Part shown: piece after piece, positions 20,391 through 31,044 of the stretch
How positions within the stretch are numbered: the stretch's first letter is position 1
Layout of the letters: each line of letters starts with the position of its first letter
Assembly: GCF_905171765.1 (NCBI RefSeq)
Contig: NC_053392.1
Coordinates: 407,940,565-408,004,564, forward strand
DNA from: Bufo bufo
Lineage: Eukaryota; Chordata; Amphibia; Anura; Bufonidae
Reading direction: 5' to 3'
Length of the DNA stretch: 64,000 nucleotides
Program-made: the position numbers and the translations under genes
Notes under the pieces: generated by a model
What the model was told of the DNA's origin: nothing
Database searches by the model: none
Seen by the model: the letters and a program-made list of their open reading frames with translations, nothing else

Positions 20391-20471
20391 AGCCAGCCAG
20401 CCAGCTAGCCAACAAGCCAGCCAGCCAGCCAACAAACAAGCAAGCAAGCCAGCCAGCAAAAAACGCAGCCA
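20391..20471. repeat. CAGC/CCAG microsatellite
   Basis: Interrupted CAGC-type tetranucleotide repeats with AACAAGC variants, preceded by an A-tract and T-tract at 20346-20388. Confidence 0.9.
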
Positions 20472-20719
20472 GGCAGCAAATTATTATGACCAGTACGTTT
20501 TTTTTTTCGTCGGTATATCTCTGTTATTTTAAAGTTCAAATATTCAACTTTTTTATTTTTTTAAAGGCACATCTTAATCTTCGAGCGAGGCCGGGAGCTC
20601 TCCTCCCCGATCACGACACCTCCAGGATGTGGTATGTAAAGTTCCTTAGCATTCCAAACTGTATATTGTGTTATTTTTCAAATAATTTTTATTTTTTTTT
20701 GTTTAATCAGTCAGACTCT

Positions 20720-22747
20720 ATGGAGGAGAGTTCTCCCGGTCAAGCCAGAGCCAGAGGAACAGGGCAGGAGGAAGTTGGGGGTGGAGGAGAAACGGTTGGT
20801 TAATGTTTTTTTTATACTTTTCAAAGTTTTTTATGCCTGTTTTTTTTAATATATATATATTTTTTTTATAATTTTATTTTTTATTTTTAGCCATCTCGTC
20901 CTGTTGCCAGTGAGAGAGGTCATCAACGATCTTCCAGAGGACGCCGTGGAGCATGCGGCGGTCGTGGTCGTGTGAGTATTGTAAAGTTATGGTTTTTATT
21001 AAAAAGAAATTTATCGAATATTAAACTTCTTCTTTTAGGGCTCCCAAACCTCCACCAGAAGGCATGAGGAGGACGTTGAACGATTTTATATCGACAATGA
21101 CCTCCTCATCCATATGGTGGAGGAGTGTACACAGTCATGCATACCATCATCTAACACGGCTCCTCTGGAACGAGATATGTGCGGCCATTCTGCCCAACTG
21201 GGATGACCTCCGAGAAAGGCAACAGGGCCAATGCCGTAAGTATAAATTATTTGTAGAGAGCAGACATGTAAAAAAAATATCAAAATTTGTTTTACAGTCT
21301 AATTTTTTTATAACCGCCACTTGAGTTTTTTAAAAAAAAAAATTCTTATTGTGGCTGTTTCAAGTAAAATGTAAACCAACTTTGATTATACCACTGATTT
21401 TAAATATACATCCTAATTTGATTTCTTTCTTTCTAGGAGATACGATCATGGTTCGGTGGCGCTCAATCAGGGCCGCTACAAGAAGGCCTTTAATGAGGAA
21501 CTTCGGCGCCCGAGTGGGTCGGGAGGAACCTCAAGGCGTGAATACCGCTATTCTGCCGCCTTGGGGTTCCTACGAAGGACCCTTGAGATGCGAAGGTAAG
21601 ATATAAGGTGTCTCTAAAAAAAAAAATTTCAAACTAGGTGTATGCCCCAGACAGACTGTCATTTGGCACTTTGTCTTGGACATCCACATTGTATTTAGTG
21701 GAGTAGAGAGGAGCGATGTGTGCTTCCGATTTTTTCATTTGAAGTTGTTTTCCCAAAAAATAGGCTATACTGTACATAGACACTTCCTTGAAAATTCATT
21801 TAATTCATGGCCTCTATCTATGTACAGTATGTTTCTCTATTTTTTGGAATGTAACCTCCTATGTCCCTTCTGAAGTCTCTTTGCTCACCTCTATCCCACT
21901 GTTTCTCCCATCCATAAAAAATATTAAATTTATTTTTTTCTTTGCTTCACAGAACATCAAGCAGCACTCTTGCGCCCGAAGTTCCTCAGGAGGCGGTCCC
22001 TGAAGAGCAAGCTGCCGCGGGTCCCTCTCGCCCTGCTCCTACTGCAGGTCAGGAACACCAGGTTCCCCTACTTGTGACCTCTGGCGACGCAACGATGGCA
22101 CCACTTTTTGAGGCCCTCATGCGTCGCCAGAGGTCAGGTAGGAGCCGCCAGGCTAACTACGAAGACCTCACAAGGCTCATGTATGAGTCCTTGGCGGGGA
22201 TCACAAATAGGGTTGCATCTGTGGAGGATCATTTGCGTCGTCTTCAGGAGGGGGCGGTGTTGACGACACAAATGAGTCCGATGCATCACTATATTGTGTT
22301 GTTGTTACCTGCGCTGGAACGCTTATCACCTGACCAGCAGTATGAGGCCAGAAGACAGATGGACAGCGTTTTGTGGCAACTGGCACACCACCCCACAACC
22401 ATTCCCCCACCCATGCCCTATCCCCCATCCTACACCTATCCCCCATCCCACACCTATCCAAGTTTACAGCCGCAACAGGCTCAGGATTCCCACCCCCATC
22501 CCAAACCCCCGAGCTCTTTTCTCAACACTTTTCTTCTCCTCCTTCTTACTATGCTCCTACCTCTTTCACCACTCCCTCTACTGTTGCTCGGGAAACTCCT
22601 TCTCCTGCCCAATCCACTCTTCATACTCCCTCTGTGCCACTTGCATCAACACGTACTTTGTTGTCCACAGTGGCAGAAGAACAACAGGACAGAGTGGACC
22701 CAAACCAATCACTTCCCTCCACCCCCCACCATTTCCTTAATTTGTAA
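20720..22747 (+). pseudogene. Harbinger Myb-like (SANT) protein gene, five coding exons
   Basis: The inferred exons are 20720-20794, 20891-20971, 21039-21235, 21437-21595 and 21953-22747. Introns have GT/AG borders (for example CGT|GTGAGT, ATGCC|GTAAG, CGAAG|GTAAG; acceptors TTTTTAG, CTTTTAG, TTTCTAG, TTCACAG). The start is MEESSPGQARARGTGQEE. Exon 3 has YIDNDLLIHMVEE, then after a frame change NEICAAILPNWDDLRERQQG. Exon 4 has VRWRSIR and, after another change, YKKAFNEELRRPSGSGGTSR and EYRYSAALGFLRRTLEMR, the Myb/SANT trihelix region. Exon 5 starts RTSSSTLAPEVPQEAVP and ends in a Pro/Ser-rich tail, TPHHFLNL, reached by a shift near 22500. In the family this protein binds the element's subterminal DNA and brings the transposase into the nucleus. 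At least three indels disable it. Confidence 0.85.
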
Positions 22748-22770
22748 CTATTTATTTTATTGTTATTTAT

Positions 22771-22776
22771 AATAAA
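22771..22776 (+). terminator. AATAAA poly(A) signal of the Myb-like gene
   Basis: AATAAA 24 bases after the stop codon, with a T-rich region following. Confidence 0.6.
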
Positions 22777-22861
22777 TCTTATTTTTTTTGTTTAAAAATC
22801 CAAGGACTGTTTATTTTATTTTTTTATAAAGATAGATATTTTTAATTTTAATAAAATTAAA

Positions 22862-23101
22862 ATCTCCCAGCACTGGCGGAGCGACACAACTAATTGTCGC
22901 TCCTCCAGCGCTGGTAGATTGTGAGAAAGCTAGGTGTCTAATAGGTCAGACATAATCTCCCAGCACTGGCGGAGCGACACAACTAATTGTCGCTCCTCCA
23001 GCGTGGGCAGATTTAACCTCAGTCTCCATAACAGGCCTGATTAAATCTACCAGCGCCAGTGGAGCGACACAAGTATGTGTCGCTCCTCCAGCGTGGGCAC
23101 A
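22862..23101. repeat. Three hairpin repeats between convergent Harbinger genes
   Basis: Three copies of a palindrome of about 50 bp lie near 22865-22917, 22959-23011 and 23046-23099. The stem is CCAGCRCTGGCGGAGCGACA facing TGTCGCTCCTCCAGCG, with a short loop (ACTAAT or AGTATG). They sit in the roughly 500-bp gap between the two stop codons, just past the plus-strand poly(A) signal. Roles in 3' end formation or in protein binding are possible and untested. Confidence 0.85.
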
Positions 23102-23142
23102 TCAATATATTAAAATAAAATCTCAATTACGTAAAAACAATA

Positions 23143-23148
23143 TTTATT
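23143..23148 (-). terminator. AATAAA poly(A) signal of the Harbinger transposase gene
   Basis: TTTATT on plus (AATAAA on minus), about 105 bases past the minus-strand stop at 23252. Confidence 0.55.
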
Positions 23149-23251
23149 GAACCCAAAATGCAATTGAAATCAAATACAACACACTGTAACCATCAACCAA
23201 CGAGACAACAAACATAAATTAACGGTTATTTGAAAATGAATGCCAAAATGT

Positions 23252-24883
23252 TTATACAAATCGGTCCTGCCAGTCCACCCTTCCTGCTTCAGAGCAGAAA
23301 TAATCCGCAAATGAGTCTCTCATCCGTGCAACCGCTACAGTTGACCGATGTCGACAACTTTGAATGCTTGCGATCTCGCTGTCCTCCGGTACCTGTTCCA
23401 AATTGAGTGGTTCTTTTTGAAGGAGGTAGTTGTGTAACACCACAGCAGACTTTACAACCTCGTCGACCGATTGAACCTTCATCTGAATTGGTTTAGTGAA
23501 AATCCTCCTTTTGCGACCAAAATTCCAAATGTGCATTCAACCATTCTTCGAGCCCTGGTCAAGCGGTAGTTGTATGCGCGTTTTTTTTAATCTAATCCGC
23601 GGCTGGAATGTGGTTTAATTAGATTTCCACACATTTGGAATGCCTCATCACCGACCAATACAAACGACATGGGTGGGCCATCAGTACCTGGCAGTGGTTG
23701 AGGGAGAGGAAAATCGAATTGTCCGTTATATAGACTACGGCCCATATTTGAATTTTTAAATACCATGGAATCGTTGGCGCGTCCATAGGCCCCTACGTCC
23801 ACTGCTACAAAACGATATTGAGCATCTGCGATGGCCATTAGTATTACTGAAAAATATTTCTTGTAATTGAAAAACTCGCATCCGGTTCCGTGGGGCTTGA
23901 TAATACGAATATGTTTCCCGTCTACCGCACCTATGCAGTTGGGAAACTGACAAACATCCCAAAATCTTTCAGATATTTCTGTCCAATGCTGTCGAGTTGG
24001 ATGTGGGATAAATTCATCATGCAGTTGTTCCCACAAAACACGGCATGTCTCCTGGACAATTATTGAGACAGTTGATATCCCAAGGCGAAATTGAAAATGG
24101 AGTAAGCTGAAACTTTCTCCACTTGCCAAAAACCTAAATTTTAAAAGAAAAAAAAGGGTATAAATTTTTTTTCCAAACAACATAATATACAAGGTATATC
24201 AATCTGACGCAATTTTATTGCACCCCTACATATATTAGTTTGGTCAAGATTTTTTCTGTGGCCAATATAATTTTTTATAAAATTCAACGATAAATGTTTG
24301 TTCTCCATGGCGAACAATATTCATCACAGTTCATTCTACATCTTCAATGATGAGTATATTGATTCAAACTTTTCAAAACAAGATGTACAATAAAAAAAAA
24401 GAATGATGAGCATCAATTGGGGCCAAAATTAGACACTTTGTACAGTGATCCCAGAAAAAATAAGCAAATTTTGATTAAAAAATTTAGGGCTTCACACTAC
24501 CAAACAGCAGCTTTTAAAAATTTAGACCAAATATTGGTACAATATGTAATAAAGTATATACTTTACCTTATGGTCAACAATAGGTGTTCTGCTGGGGAAA
24601 CACAGCGACGGAAAGTGGTGTCTTGTCTTTGAATGTGAGGTGACACACGTTGTAAAAGATCATCAAAACTTTCTACCGTCATCTGTAAGTAGTTAAAGAA
24701 TTTTTCAGGATATTCCCTCAATTCAGGAAACAGAGTTTCAAAAACTCCCCTTCTTAATCTTGCAGAGGTTATTGGATGCACCCAATAGCGACGCTTTCTA
24801 CGCCGTCTGGCTTGAAGACGTCTTCTCCAGCGTGAAACCAGAATTAAAGCCTGAAATCCAAAACTAATATGGTACGGCATCAT
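23252..24883 (-). pseudogene. Harbinger DDE transposase gene (HARBI1-like), two exons
   Basis: Exon 1 runs from the ATG at 24883 to 24567 and includes RRKRRYWVHPI, GVFETLFPELREYPEKFF and PAEHLLLTIR. The intron is 24566-24134 (ATAAG|GTAAAG ... AAATTTAG|G), and splicing keeps the frame into FLASGESFSLLHFQFRLGIS. Exon 2 holds ETCRVLWEQL, the first Asp in NCIGAVDGKHIRI, the second in FVAVDVGAYGRANDS, DEAFQM and the Glu region RRMVECTFGIL. A TAA at 23587-23589, directly after SSRGLD, and a 1-bp shift near 23515 break the frame. After them RRIFTKPIQMKVQSVDEVVK and AVVLHNYLL continue to a stop at 23252-23254. Length and motif order match the nuclease that cuts at TWA sites. Only two lesions were seen. 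Confidence 0.92.
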
Positions 24884-25370
24884 CTTTGCACTCTGCTGAA
24901 GGAACTTCTGAGTGGTAAGTGACCTTCGGTGGTCTTTTATAGCCAGTTGTAGTATTTGCTTTAACAGATTGCATCTTTTTGTGACCTTCTGTTATCTTTT
25001 ATAGCCAGTTGTAGTATTTTCTTAACAGATAGCATCTTTTTATCTCTAAATTTAAATCTAAAAACGCAAGAAAACTGAATAGACGGATCCGCTTTTACGA
25101 CGGATCCGGCGAAAATTGACGATGGAATGAAACTGAACGACGGATCCGTTACGTTAAAAATGTGCGGCGGTGTGCGTTTTGTCCGGCGGCGGAACTGCTT
25201 GCCAGATCAGTCTGCCGCAAGTGTGAAAGTACGCTAAAACAACAGTTTTCATATCCCCCTCCCCAAAATGTGAGAGATAACAGTTTCGAATCCCCCCTCT
25301 CTCATGGCAGGTCACATGACATTATCACATTCCATTGCCCTTATAAGGCTTTACAGGTAAACAACCTTAA

Positions 25371-27172
25371 AGGGAACCCAGTCCCCATAGCTCTGTGTGC
25401 TTTTATGGTGTCAAAAAAAGATTTGATACATATGCAAAATAACCTGAGATGAGTCAGAGCTTGAAAATATGACTCTTCTCTGGTAACACAGGTAAGATAT
25501 AACTCATGTTAATTTGCATAAAAGGTGGGAAGTAAAAAAATGCTTAATACTTATTGAATTCGTCTGCAAATGAAATTAAAAGTGTAAATTTATATGTTTA
25601 GGGTAACTGTCACGGCGGGGAATGGGGATAACCCCCCACCGTCCAATGTCAGTGGCTGCAACCCCAGATAGCAGGGAACAGGGAGCAGGTCACCCCCTAA
25701 TGTAACCCTGAGCTCTCCCTAGACTCCTAGCGCATGAGCCGCCTCAGAAGGTAAGGGGGCTCATGCTCACCAACCTAGGACCCTGCTATCCCTGCTATGC
25801 CCTAGGCCTGATGACAGGGCAGAGACCACCCATTCATCCTTCACCACGGATGAATGGTGTCTCCAGAGGCCCAGTAGCAGACTGTCACGGCTGTATGTGA
25901 GCAAAAATAGAAATACACAGTACAGAGCAACTGACTGGACCCAGAACTAGGGAGGATAAAGGGTGACCCCTGTCCGACCCTCAACGCTCTCCCTATTCTG
26001 CTAAAGCACATGCCCAGATCCCAATGGCGGAACGAGGCATGCCCACGTGCCTAAGACTAATGACCACTGTAACCCCTACAATAGTGGAAGGGGCACGGCC
26101 ACCAGTGCCCTACTCAGTATATGGAGGGAACCGTGGCCACCTCAGATCCAGTCAGAAAACAAACAGGAACACAACAATGTCTGCAGACTTAGCTGAAGGT
26201 GTTGCAGCCACAGAGAAGACGGATCCAAGGACAGGCTGGCAATATCCGGAGTGCTAGCTGCAGCAGAACACAGGTCCAGTGAACTGATAGCTACAAGTGA
26301 AGAAACTAAAGCAAGAGCTACAACTGAAGTGAGAACTATAATCCACATCCTATCATAGGAGGAGGGGAGATATAAAGAGAGGGAAATCAAACACATGAAG
26401 AACAGCTGTGGTGAAAGAAACCAAAAGTAAAAAGAGTAGTGAGAACTCCTCCCAGCTCTAGTAGTGACATCATCACAGGGGTGGAGAAACAGAGCTGTGA
26501 GAACGTCCCAAAGCTCTGGTAGTGACACAGACAGGATGCGAAACCATGGGAAAAACAGTACGGCAGGTAAGTTACACAGCAACATAACAATGCTATCCAC
26601 ACTTACCTGCCGCAGCAGTGATGGAAGGAGGGTCCAGGCTGGGAAACCCACAGTCTTGTCTTCGCTTAAACTCCTCCGGGAAGGCAAGCCCCTTCCGGAG
26701 CAACACACCACAATCAAACCTCCAGGCAAGACCCACACCATTACTACATACAACAGGTGGTGGTGGTGAAGGGGGGAGTGACAGAAACACACCGGAGGGG
26801 GGACACAGACAGCGCAAGGTAAACAAAATAATAAATAAGGGTGGCTCACACAGACCAAGACATTTAGCCAGGGAGCAGAGCTCCAACACAGACTGACAAC
26901 AAAATCAAACTGACCTCATGCTCCATCACACCAACATATAAGGAGGCCTGAGGTCACACCCACCACACCTAGCAGACAAACCTTAACCCCGTGCATACCA
27001 AAATGGGGAAACGCCACATCCAAGGAAAAGTGCCTCACATGCAAACCAAGTTGCCAAAGGCAACCGCACGTGCAGACACAGAGTCACGACCTAGCCAAGG
27101 GTCGTGACAGTAACACAATGAACATTTAGAAACGCTCAATGAGGGTAGCATAGTAGAGGTGACAGGTTCCCT
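25371..27172. mobile_element. T2/Kolobok-like MITE, split by an LTR
   Basis: TTAA at 25367-25370 and 27173-27176 with inward ends AGGGAACCCAGTCCCC and AGGGAACCTGTCACC. The native sequence is 25371-25607 plus 27115-27172; everything between is the LTR insertion. The inner ends carry GGTAAC/GTTACC-like text. Confidence 0.75.
25608..27109. mobile_element. Probable solo LTR, 1.5 kb
   Basis: The block starts TGTCACGGCGGGG and ends GGGTCGTGACA, giving TG...CA ends with a short inverted TGTCACG, and is flanked by the exact 5-bp duplication GTAAC (25603-25607, 27110-27114). These are LTR-retrotransposon insertion marks. No gag or pol frames lie inside; the longest frame (26142-26858, minus) shows no domain. 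A TIR transposon with a 5-bp TSD is a less likely alternative. Confidence 0.7.
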
Positions 27173-27176
27173 TTAA

Positions 27177-27805
27177 GTACATCTGTTAATCTGTTGCCGG
27201 GCAGAGTCTCCGCAGGGGATGGTGGACACAGTTACAGTCCTCATTCTGCATAGGGGAAGAGATGATAGGATTTCTGCACTGTTCATGACACACAACCATG
27301 GCACTTTCTCTCCTGATGTAACAGCTGCTATACCCATTTCATACCAATAGTAATCAAGGACATCAAAGCACTCCAGAAAGTTACCTTCCAGCATACACAG
27401 TATGGGGCGTACAGCAAATGTACATCTCGAGGAATATCTGTTGAAGTAATACAGAGCTTACAGAATAGTAAAGTTTACACTAGTAAATGCTCCATCTGAC
27501 TATCCGCTCAGGGTTGAAATAAAGTCAAACATAATCAACTGGCCATACACACACTTTGACAGCTTTAATGTGGGCAAACAAGTAGAACATCTGATCCCAT
27601 CTTCAAGTCCTGTTCTGTTCTTTTACTTCTATGGAGAGCAGTCAGATTTAAATATCAATTGCAGTTACCAATATTTCCCATTATCTCACTGCTGTCAAAT
27701 CCATGTTTCCATTGGGCATGCAACAGAGTTAGTTACCATGGTGGGATTAGGAACTACATACCATGTCTGGTAATCATATCCATCTGTCATTGATAGTGTT
27801 TTGTG
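27177..27805. other. Unassigned sequence
   Basis: No repeat end, coding motif or RNA was recognised. Confidence 0.4.
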
Positions 27806-28245
27806 AATAGAGCTTCGGATCATAGATCAGAATTCGACTTGCTCAAACATTTTGTTTCAATGCTGTCCAGATACCTGTCTCCGTACTAAATTAAAATGTA
27901 TTGCCTTTATGGAGGCAAAATTTGTTTCAGCCGAAGTCACGCAAATGAATTCCGTAACCACTTCTGTGTCTTTAGAAACATTTTAAAAAAGGAATCTGAA
28001 GTCTGTTTTGGTACCGAGGTACCGGCCAGTACCATACCTGATTTCGAATTGCTAATTTTAAATGTTTTTAAAGATGCAGAATTGAATACCGTATTCATTC
28101 ACCGAAGTCTCGTGCAACTCCGGCTGAAACTAATTTTGCCACCACAGAGACAATACCTTTTAATTCTGTACGGAGACTGGTGTTCGGACAGCATTAAAAT
28201 GAAGTGTTCGAACAAATCGACTTCGGATGTATGATCCAAAGCTCG
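27806..28245. repeat. Inverted repeat, probable MITE
   Basis: The left arm has GAGCTTCGGATCAT, GTACTAAATTAAAATGTATTG and AAATTTGTTTCAGCCG. The right arm gives their near-inverses (CGGCTGAAACTAATTTTG, TTTTAATTCTGTACGG, ATGATCCAAAGCTC) in reverse order. The centre, near 28020, holds GGTACCGAGGTACCGG. The TSD could not be fixed. Confidence 0.65.
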
Positions 28246-28558
28246 ATTCGCTCAACACCAGTCATAGACTTCCGGTCCCATGTTATTAATGTCGGTGATG
28301 AATCACACTTGCCTACAGACAAGACCATGGATATGCCCACACCAATATTTAAGCCTCAAGTTTCAATTTGTCTTTTTGGCAGCGACAATCCACACAGCCT
28401 CCAAATGGAAAACCCCACTTCTTTGATTTTCTTCAGTTTTTTCAAATATCCATAACAATATGATTTGTTCAAGTTAAATTCCTTAAAATACAGTTGACCC
28501 TTTTCACAAGGTGTGGTCTCTGGATATCATTAGCCCACTCTCCAGATGTTACATATTA
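28246..28558. other. Unassigned sequence
   Basis: No feature was recognised. Confidence 0.4.
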
Positions 28559-28839
28559 TACATCATTGTAGACATAGTAACATAGTTTATAAGGCTGAAA
28601 AAAAAGACATCCGTCCATCCAGTTCAGCCTGTTATCCTGCAAGTTGATCCAGAGGAAGGCTAAAAAAAAGGTGAGGTATAAGCCAATTTTCCTCATTTTA
28701 GGGGGGGGGGGGGAAATCCTTCCCAACTCCAATCAGGCAATCAGAATAACTCCCTGGATCAACGACCCTTCTCCAGAAATCTAATAACTGTAACTAGTAA
28801 TATTATTACACTCCAGAAATACATCTAGGCCCCTCAATC

Positions 28840-30111
28840 TTTTTTAGAGTTCACCATCACCACCTCTTCTGGCAGAGAGTTCCATAGTCTCACTGCTCTT
28901 ACAGTAAAGAATACTCTTTTGTTTGTGCAGAAACCCTCTTTCCTCTAGACATAGAGGATGTCCCAATTCTCAGCCATGGGAATAAATGCTAGACCAGCGC
29001 TCTGTGCCTGCACTGATGCCCCTACACGCAGGCACAGGCGTTGGGCTCTTTCACTTCCTCCAGCTGCCGCACTGACAAGCATGGGCAGCAGGTAGCTAAC
29101 ACTGTTGTATACACCCTCCCTCCCTTGCTGGCATAGAAGCAGCTATCTCTGGCATCCTCCTTCCAGCTCTGAGCAGAGCTTGCGCTCCGGCTCAAAGTCT
29201 TGGTTTGCAATGTATATTTAAAGGCAACTCCTTCTACTGGGAGGTGCCTGAGCTGTTCTGCTCTTTCTTGTCTTTCTGTGTACCAGACTTTGGATTACGT
29301 TTTACGGATTTTGACTAATTGCCGCCTGCCCTGACTCATGCCCTCATACCCCGATTACACTTCCATTTGACCAGCCTCTGGCCTCCCAGCATTCACTTGG
29401 TGTATTGTCACCTGGAGTCAGTCCAGTGGGTTCACACTCAGGTCCCGATTCCCTTGTGTTCCCATTCCCCCCTTGGGAATGTCTCTCCACACCAGAGGTA
29501 TAGTGTGAAGAACGAGAGGTGTGCTCAGACATCGCCCTCAGAGGGAGTGAGTCACATGGGACAGCAGGTTCTCACTCGCTGGTCATAACAATAAATAGAT
29601 GGGAGAGATCTCTATACTGCTCCCCTATTTATTTATACATGGTTATTAGATCTCCCTAGATCTTAGATTTCTAAACTGAATAACCCTAATTTTGATAAAT
29701 CTTTCTGGGTACTGTAGTCCACCCATCTCCAGTTATTACTTTAGTTGCCCTCCTCTGAACCCTCTCCAGCTCTGCTATGTCTGCCTTGTTCACGGGAACC
29801 CAGAACTGTACACAGAACTCCATGTGTGGTCTGACAAGTGATTTGTAAAGTGGCAAGACCATGTTCTCATCACGGGCATCTATGCCCCTTTTGATGCAAC
29901 CTATTGTCTTATTGGCCTTGGCAGCAGCTGCCTGACGCTGGTTTTTACAGCTTAGTTTGCTGTTCACTAAAATTCCTAGGTCCTTTTCCATGTCAGTGTT
30001 ACCCAGTGTTTTACCATTTAGTATGTATGGGTAACTTACATTATTCCTTCCCATGTGCATAACCTTAGTGTTAAACCTCATCTGCCACTCACAATGGTGC
30101 CATTTGTCCAC
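28840..30111 (-). pseudogene. LINE reverse transcriptase, C-terminal part
   Basis: The stretch 30111-29686 reads FNTKVMHMGRNN, EKDLGILVNSKLSCKNQRQA, LYKSLVRPHMEFCVQFWVP and LERVQRRATKVITG, the thumb and C-terminal region of CR1/L2-clade RTs. After the LTR insertion the frame resumes, and with one shift gives RVFFTVRAVRLWNSLPEEVV near 28925-28860, the family's closing motif. The catalytic YxDD region is not present, being lost by 5' truncation. The protein would prime reverse transcription of the LINE RNA at nicked DNA; this copy cannot. Confidence 0.85.
28987..29590. mobile_element. Solo LTR, 0.6 kb, inside the LINE
   Basis: TGCTAGACCAGCG ... CGCTGGTCATAACA has TG...CA ends and lies between 5-bp duplications ATAAA (28982-28986 and 29591-29595). 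It interrupts continuous LINE sequence. A TATATTTAAAGGC stretch near 29213 could be the LTR promoter. No coding content. Confidence 0.75.
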
Positions 30112-30284
30112 TCACAATGCAATTTCACCACAGCACCATGCGAGCAGTACACAAACTGCGCCGTTTCAGAAATACTGCCACCTTTGGCCCAAAAGCCAAA
30201 AATAATCCCTTTTTGCAACCTTATATACCCATCCAACCACGACACGAGGCTTCCTTTATGAGCTATGTCGAAAGAAGGAAGTGG

Positions 30285-31020
30285 TCATAATAGGGTAACT
30301 TGGGTCAAATGTTATAGACAGTCTTCCACAAGTTTCTCACAATAAGTTGCTGGAATTTTGTCCAATCCCCCCTGACAGAACTGGAGCAGGCTTTCTTGGT
30401 CATGCACAATTTTTTAATCCTGCCCATAAATTGTCTATGCAATTGAGGTCAGGACAAACGGTTGTATGTAGTAGTTATTAAATTGATTTGTATTTATTTT
30501 TTTACACCAAAGTACAGTACAGTTATTTCTAGGAGACAGAACGCATCTCCTTCCTGAACAATATGATAACTGTGTAGTCCGATGGTATTTAAACTTGAAT
30601 ATCATTATTGAAAAATATTAAAGTGGTACATTTAGGTATTTAGAAATTGCTCACAATAATGTACCAGATTTGTGGAGGTCTACAATTTTCTTATGTTTTG
30701 GTTATTGTTTTTTTAATTTCCCATAATGTCAAGCAAAGAGACAAGTAGGCCTTGAATCTAGGTCTTAATGCCTCGGATACACCTTTAATTTACTCAAATG
30801 ATGCCAATTAGTCTGTCAAAAGCTACTAAAGTCATGAAATAATTTTCTGGAATTTTCCAAGGTATTTAAAGGCACAGTCAATTTGGTGAATGTTATCTTT
30901 TGAGCCACTGGAAATGTGATGCAAGAAATAAAAGCTGAAATAAATTATTGAGGTACAGTAGTGATCCAAACTGACCGGAGAGGGAATACTACGATTAAAT
31001 GTCAGGAAATATGTAAAGTT
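30285..31020 (-). mobile_element. Sleeping-Beauty-like Tc1 remnant
   Basis: 30285-30470 on the minus strand encodes a decayed Tc1 C-terminal region (IDNLWAGLK matches the NPIENLW area). 30715-30900 carries non-coding text such as ATGTCAAGCAAAGAG, TTTTCTGGAATTTTCCAAGG and TTTAAAGGCACAGTCAA that I recall from the salmonid-type Tc1 elements of the Sleeping Beauty lineage. Most of the gene is deleted and no clean TIR remains. Naming rests on remembered similarity. Confidence 0.7.
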
Positions 31021-31044
31021 TAGTTGCAATGAATGTGTACATAA

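Larger units (their letters stand above)
19536..25234. mobile_element. PIF/Harbinger element, 5.7 kb, two genes
   Basis: The TIRs are GGGTACTTTCACACTTGCG (left) and GCGTACTTTCACACTTGCGG (right, read inward), inside TAA at 19533-19535 and 25235-25237, matching the family's 3-bp TWA target. Subterminal regions on both sides carry repeated GACGGATCCG motifs, likely protein-binding sites. Gene order from the left is subterminal repeats and untranslated exons (to about 20719), a Myb-like gene on plus, hairpin block, then the DDE transposase gene on minus. This two-gene layout is known for the superfamily, in which the Myb-like protein and the DDE protein are both needed. Each gene carries lesions, so it is a recently autonomous copy. 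Confidence 0.95.
28560..30120 (-). mobile_element. CR1-like LINE, 5'-truncated, split by an LTR
   Basis: On the minus strand the RT C-terminus enters at about 30120, runs to 29597, resumes at 28986 and ends near 28565 in TAAACTATGTTACTATG. The 3' UTR (GGATAACAGGCTGAACTGGATG and a C-tract) is also present at 57795-58300, so the family is multicopy. Only the last third of the RT is left. Confidence 0.85.

Noticed and set aside
20391..20471. Coding CAG-type repeat
   Set aside because: It is an interrupted tetranucleotide tract in non-coding DNA of the Harbinger element, between poly(A)/poly(T) runs.
25235..25370. Harbinger right end and T2-like left end as one composite element
   Set aside because: Each has its own exact target duplication (TAA and TTAA), and 129 bases of unrelated sequence separate them.
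26142..26858. 238-codon minus-strand ORF
   Set aside because: It lies in the middle of a likely solo LTR, has a Leu/Ser/Pro/Cys-rich composition and no conserved motif.
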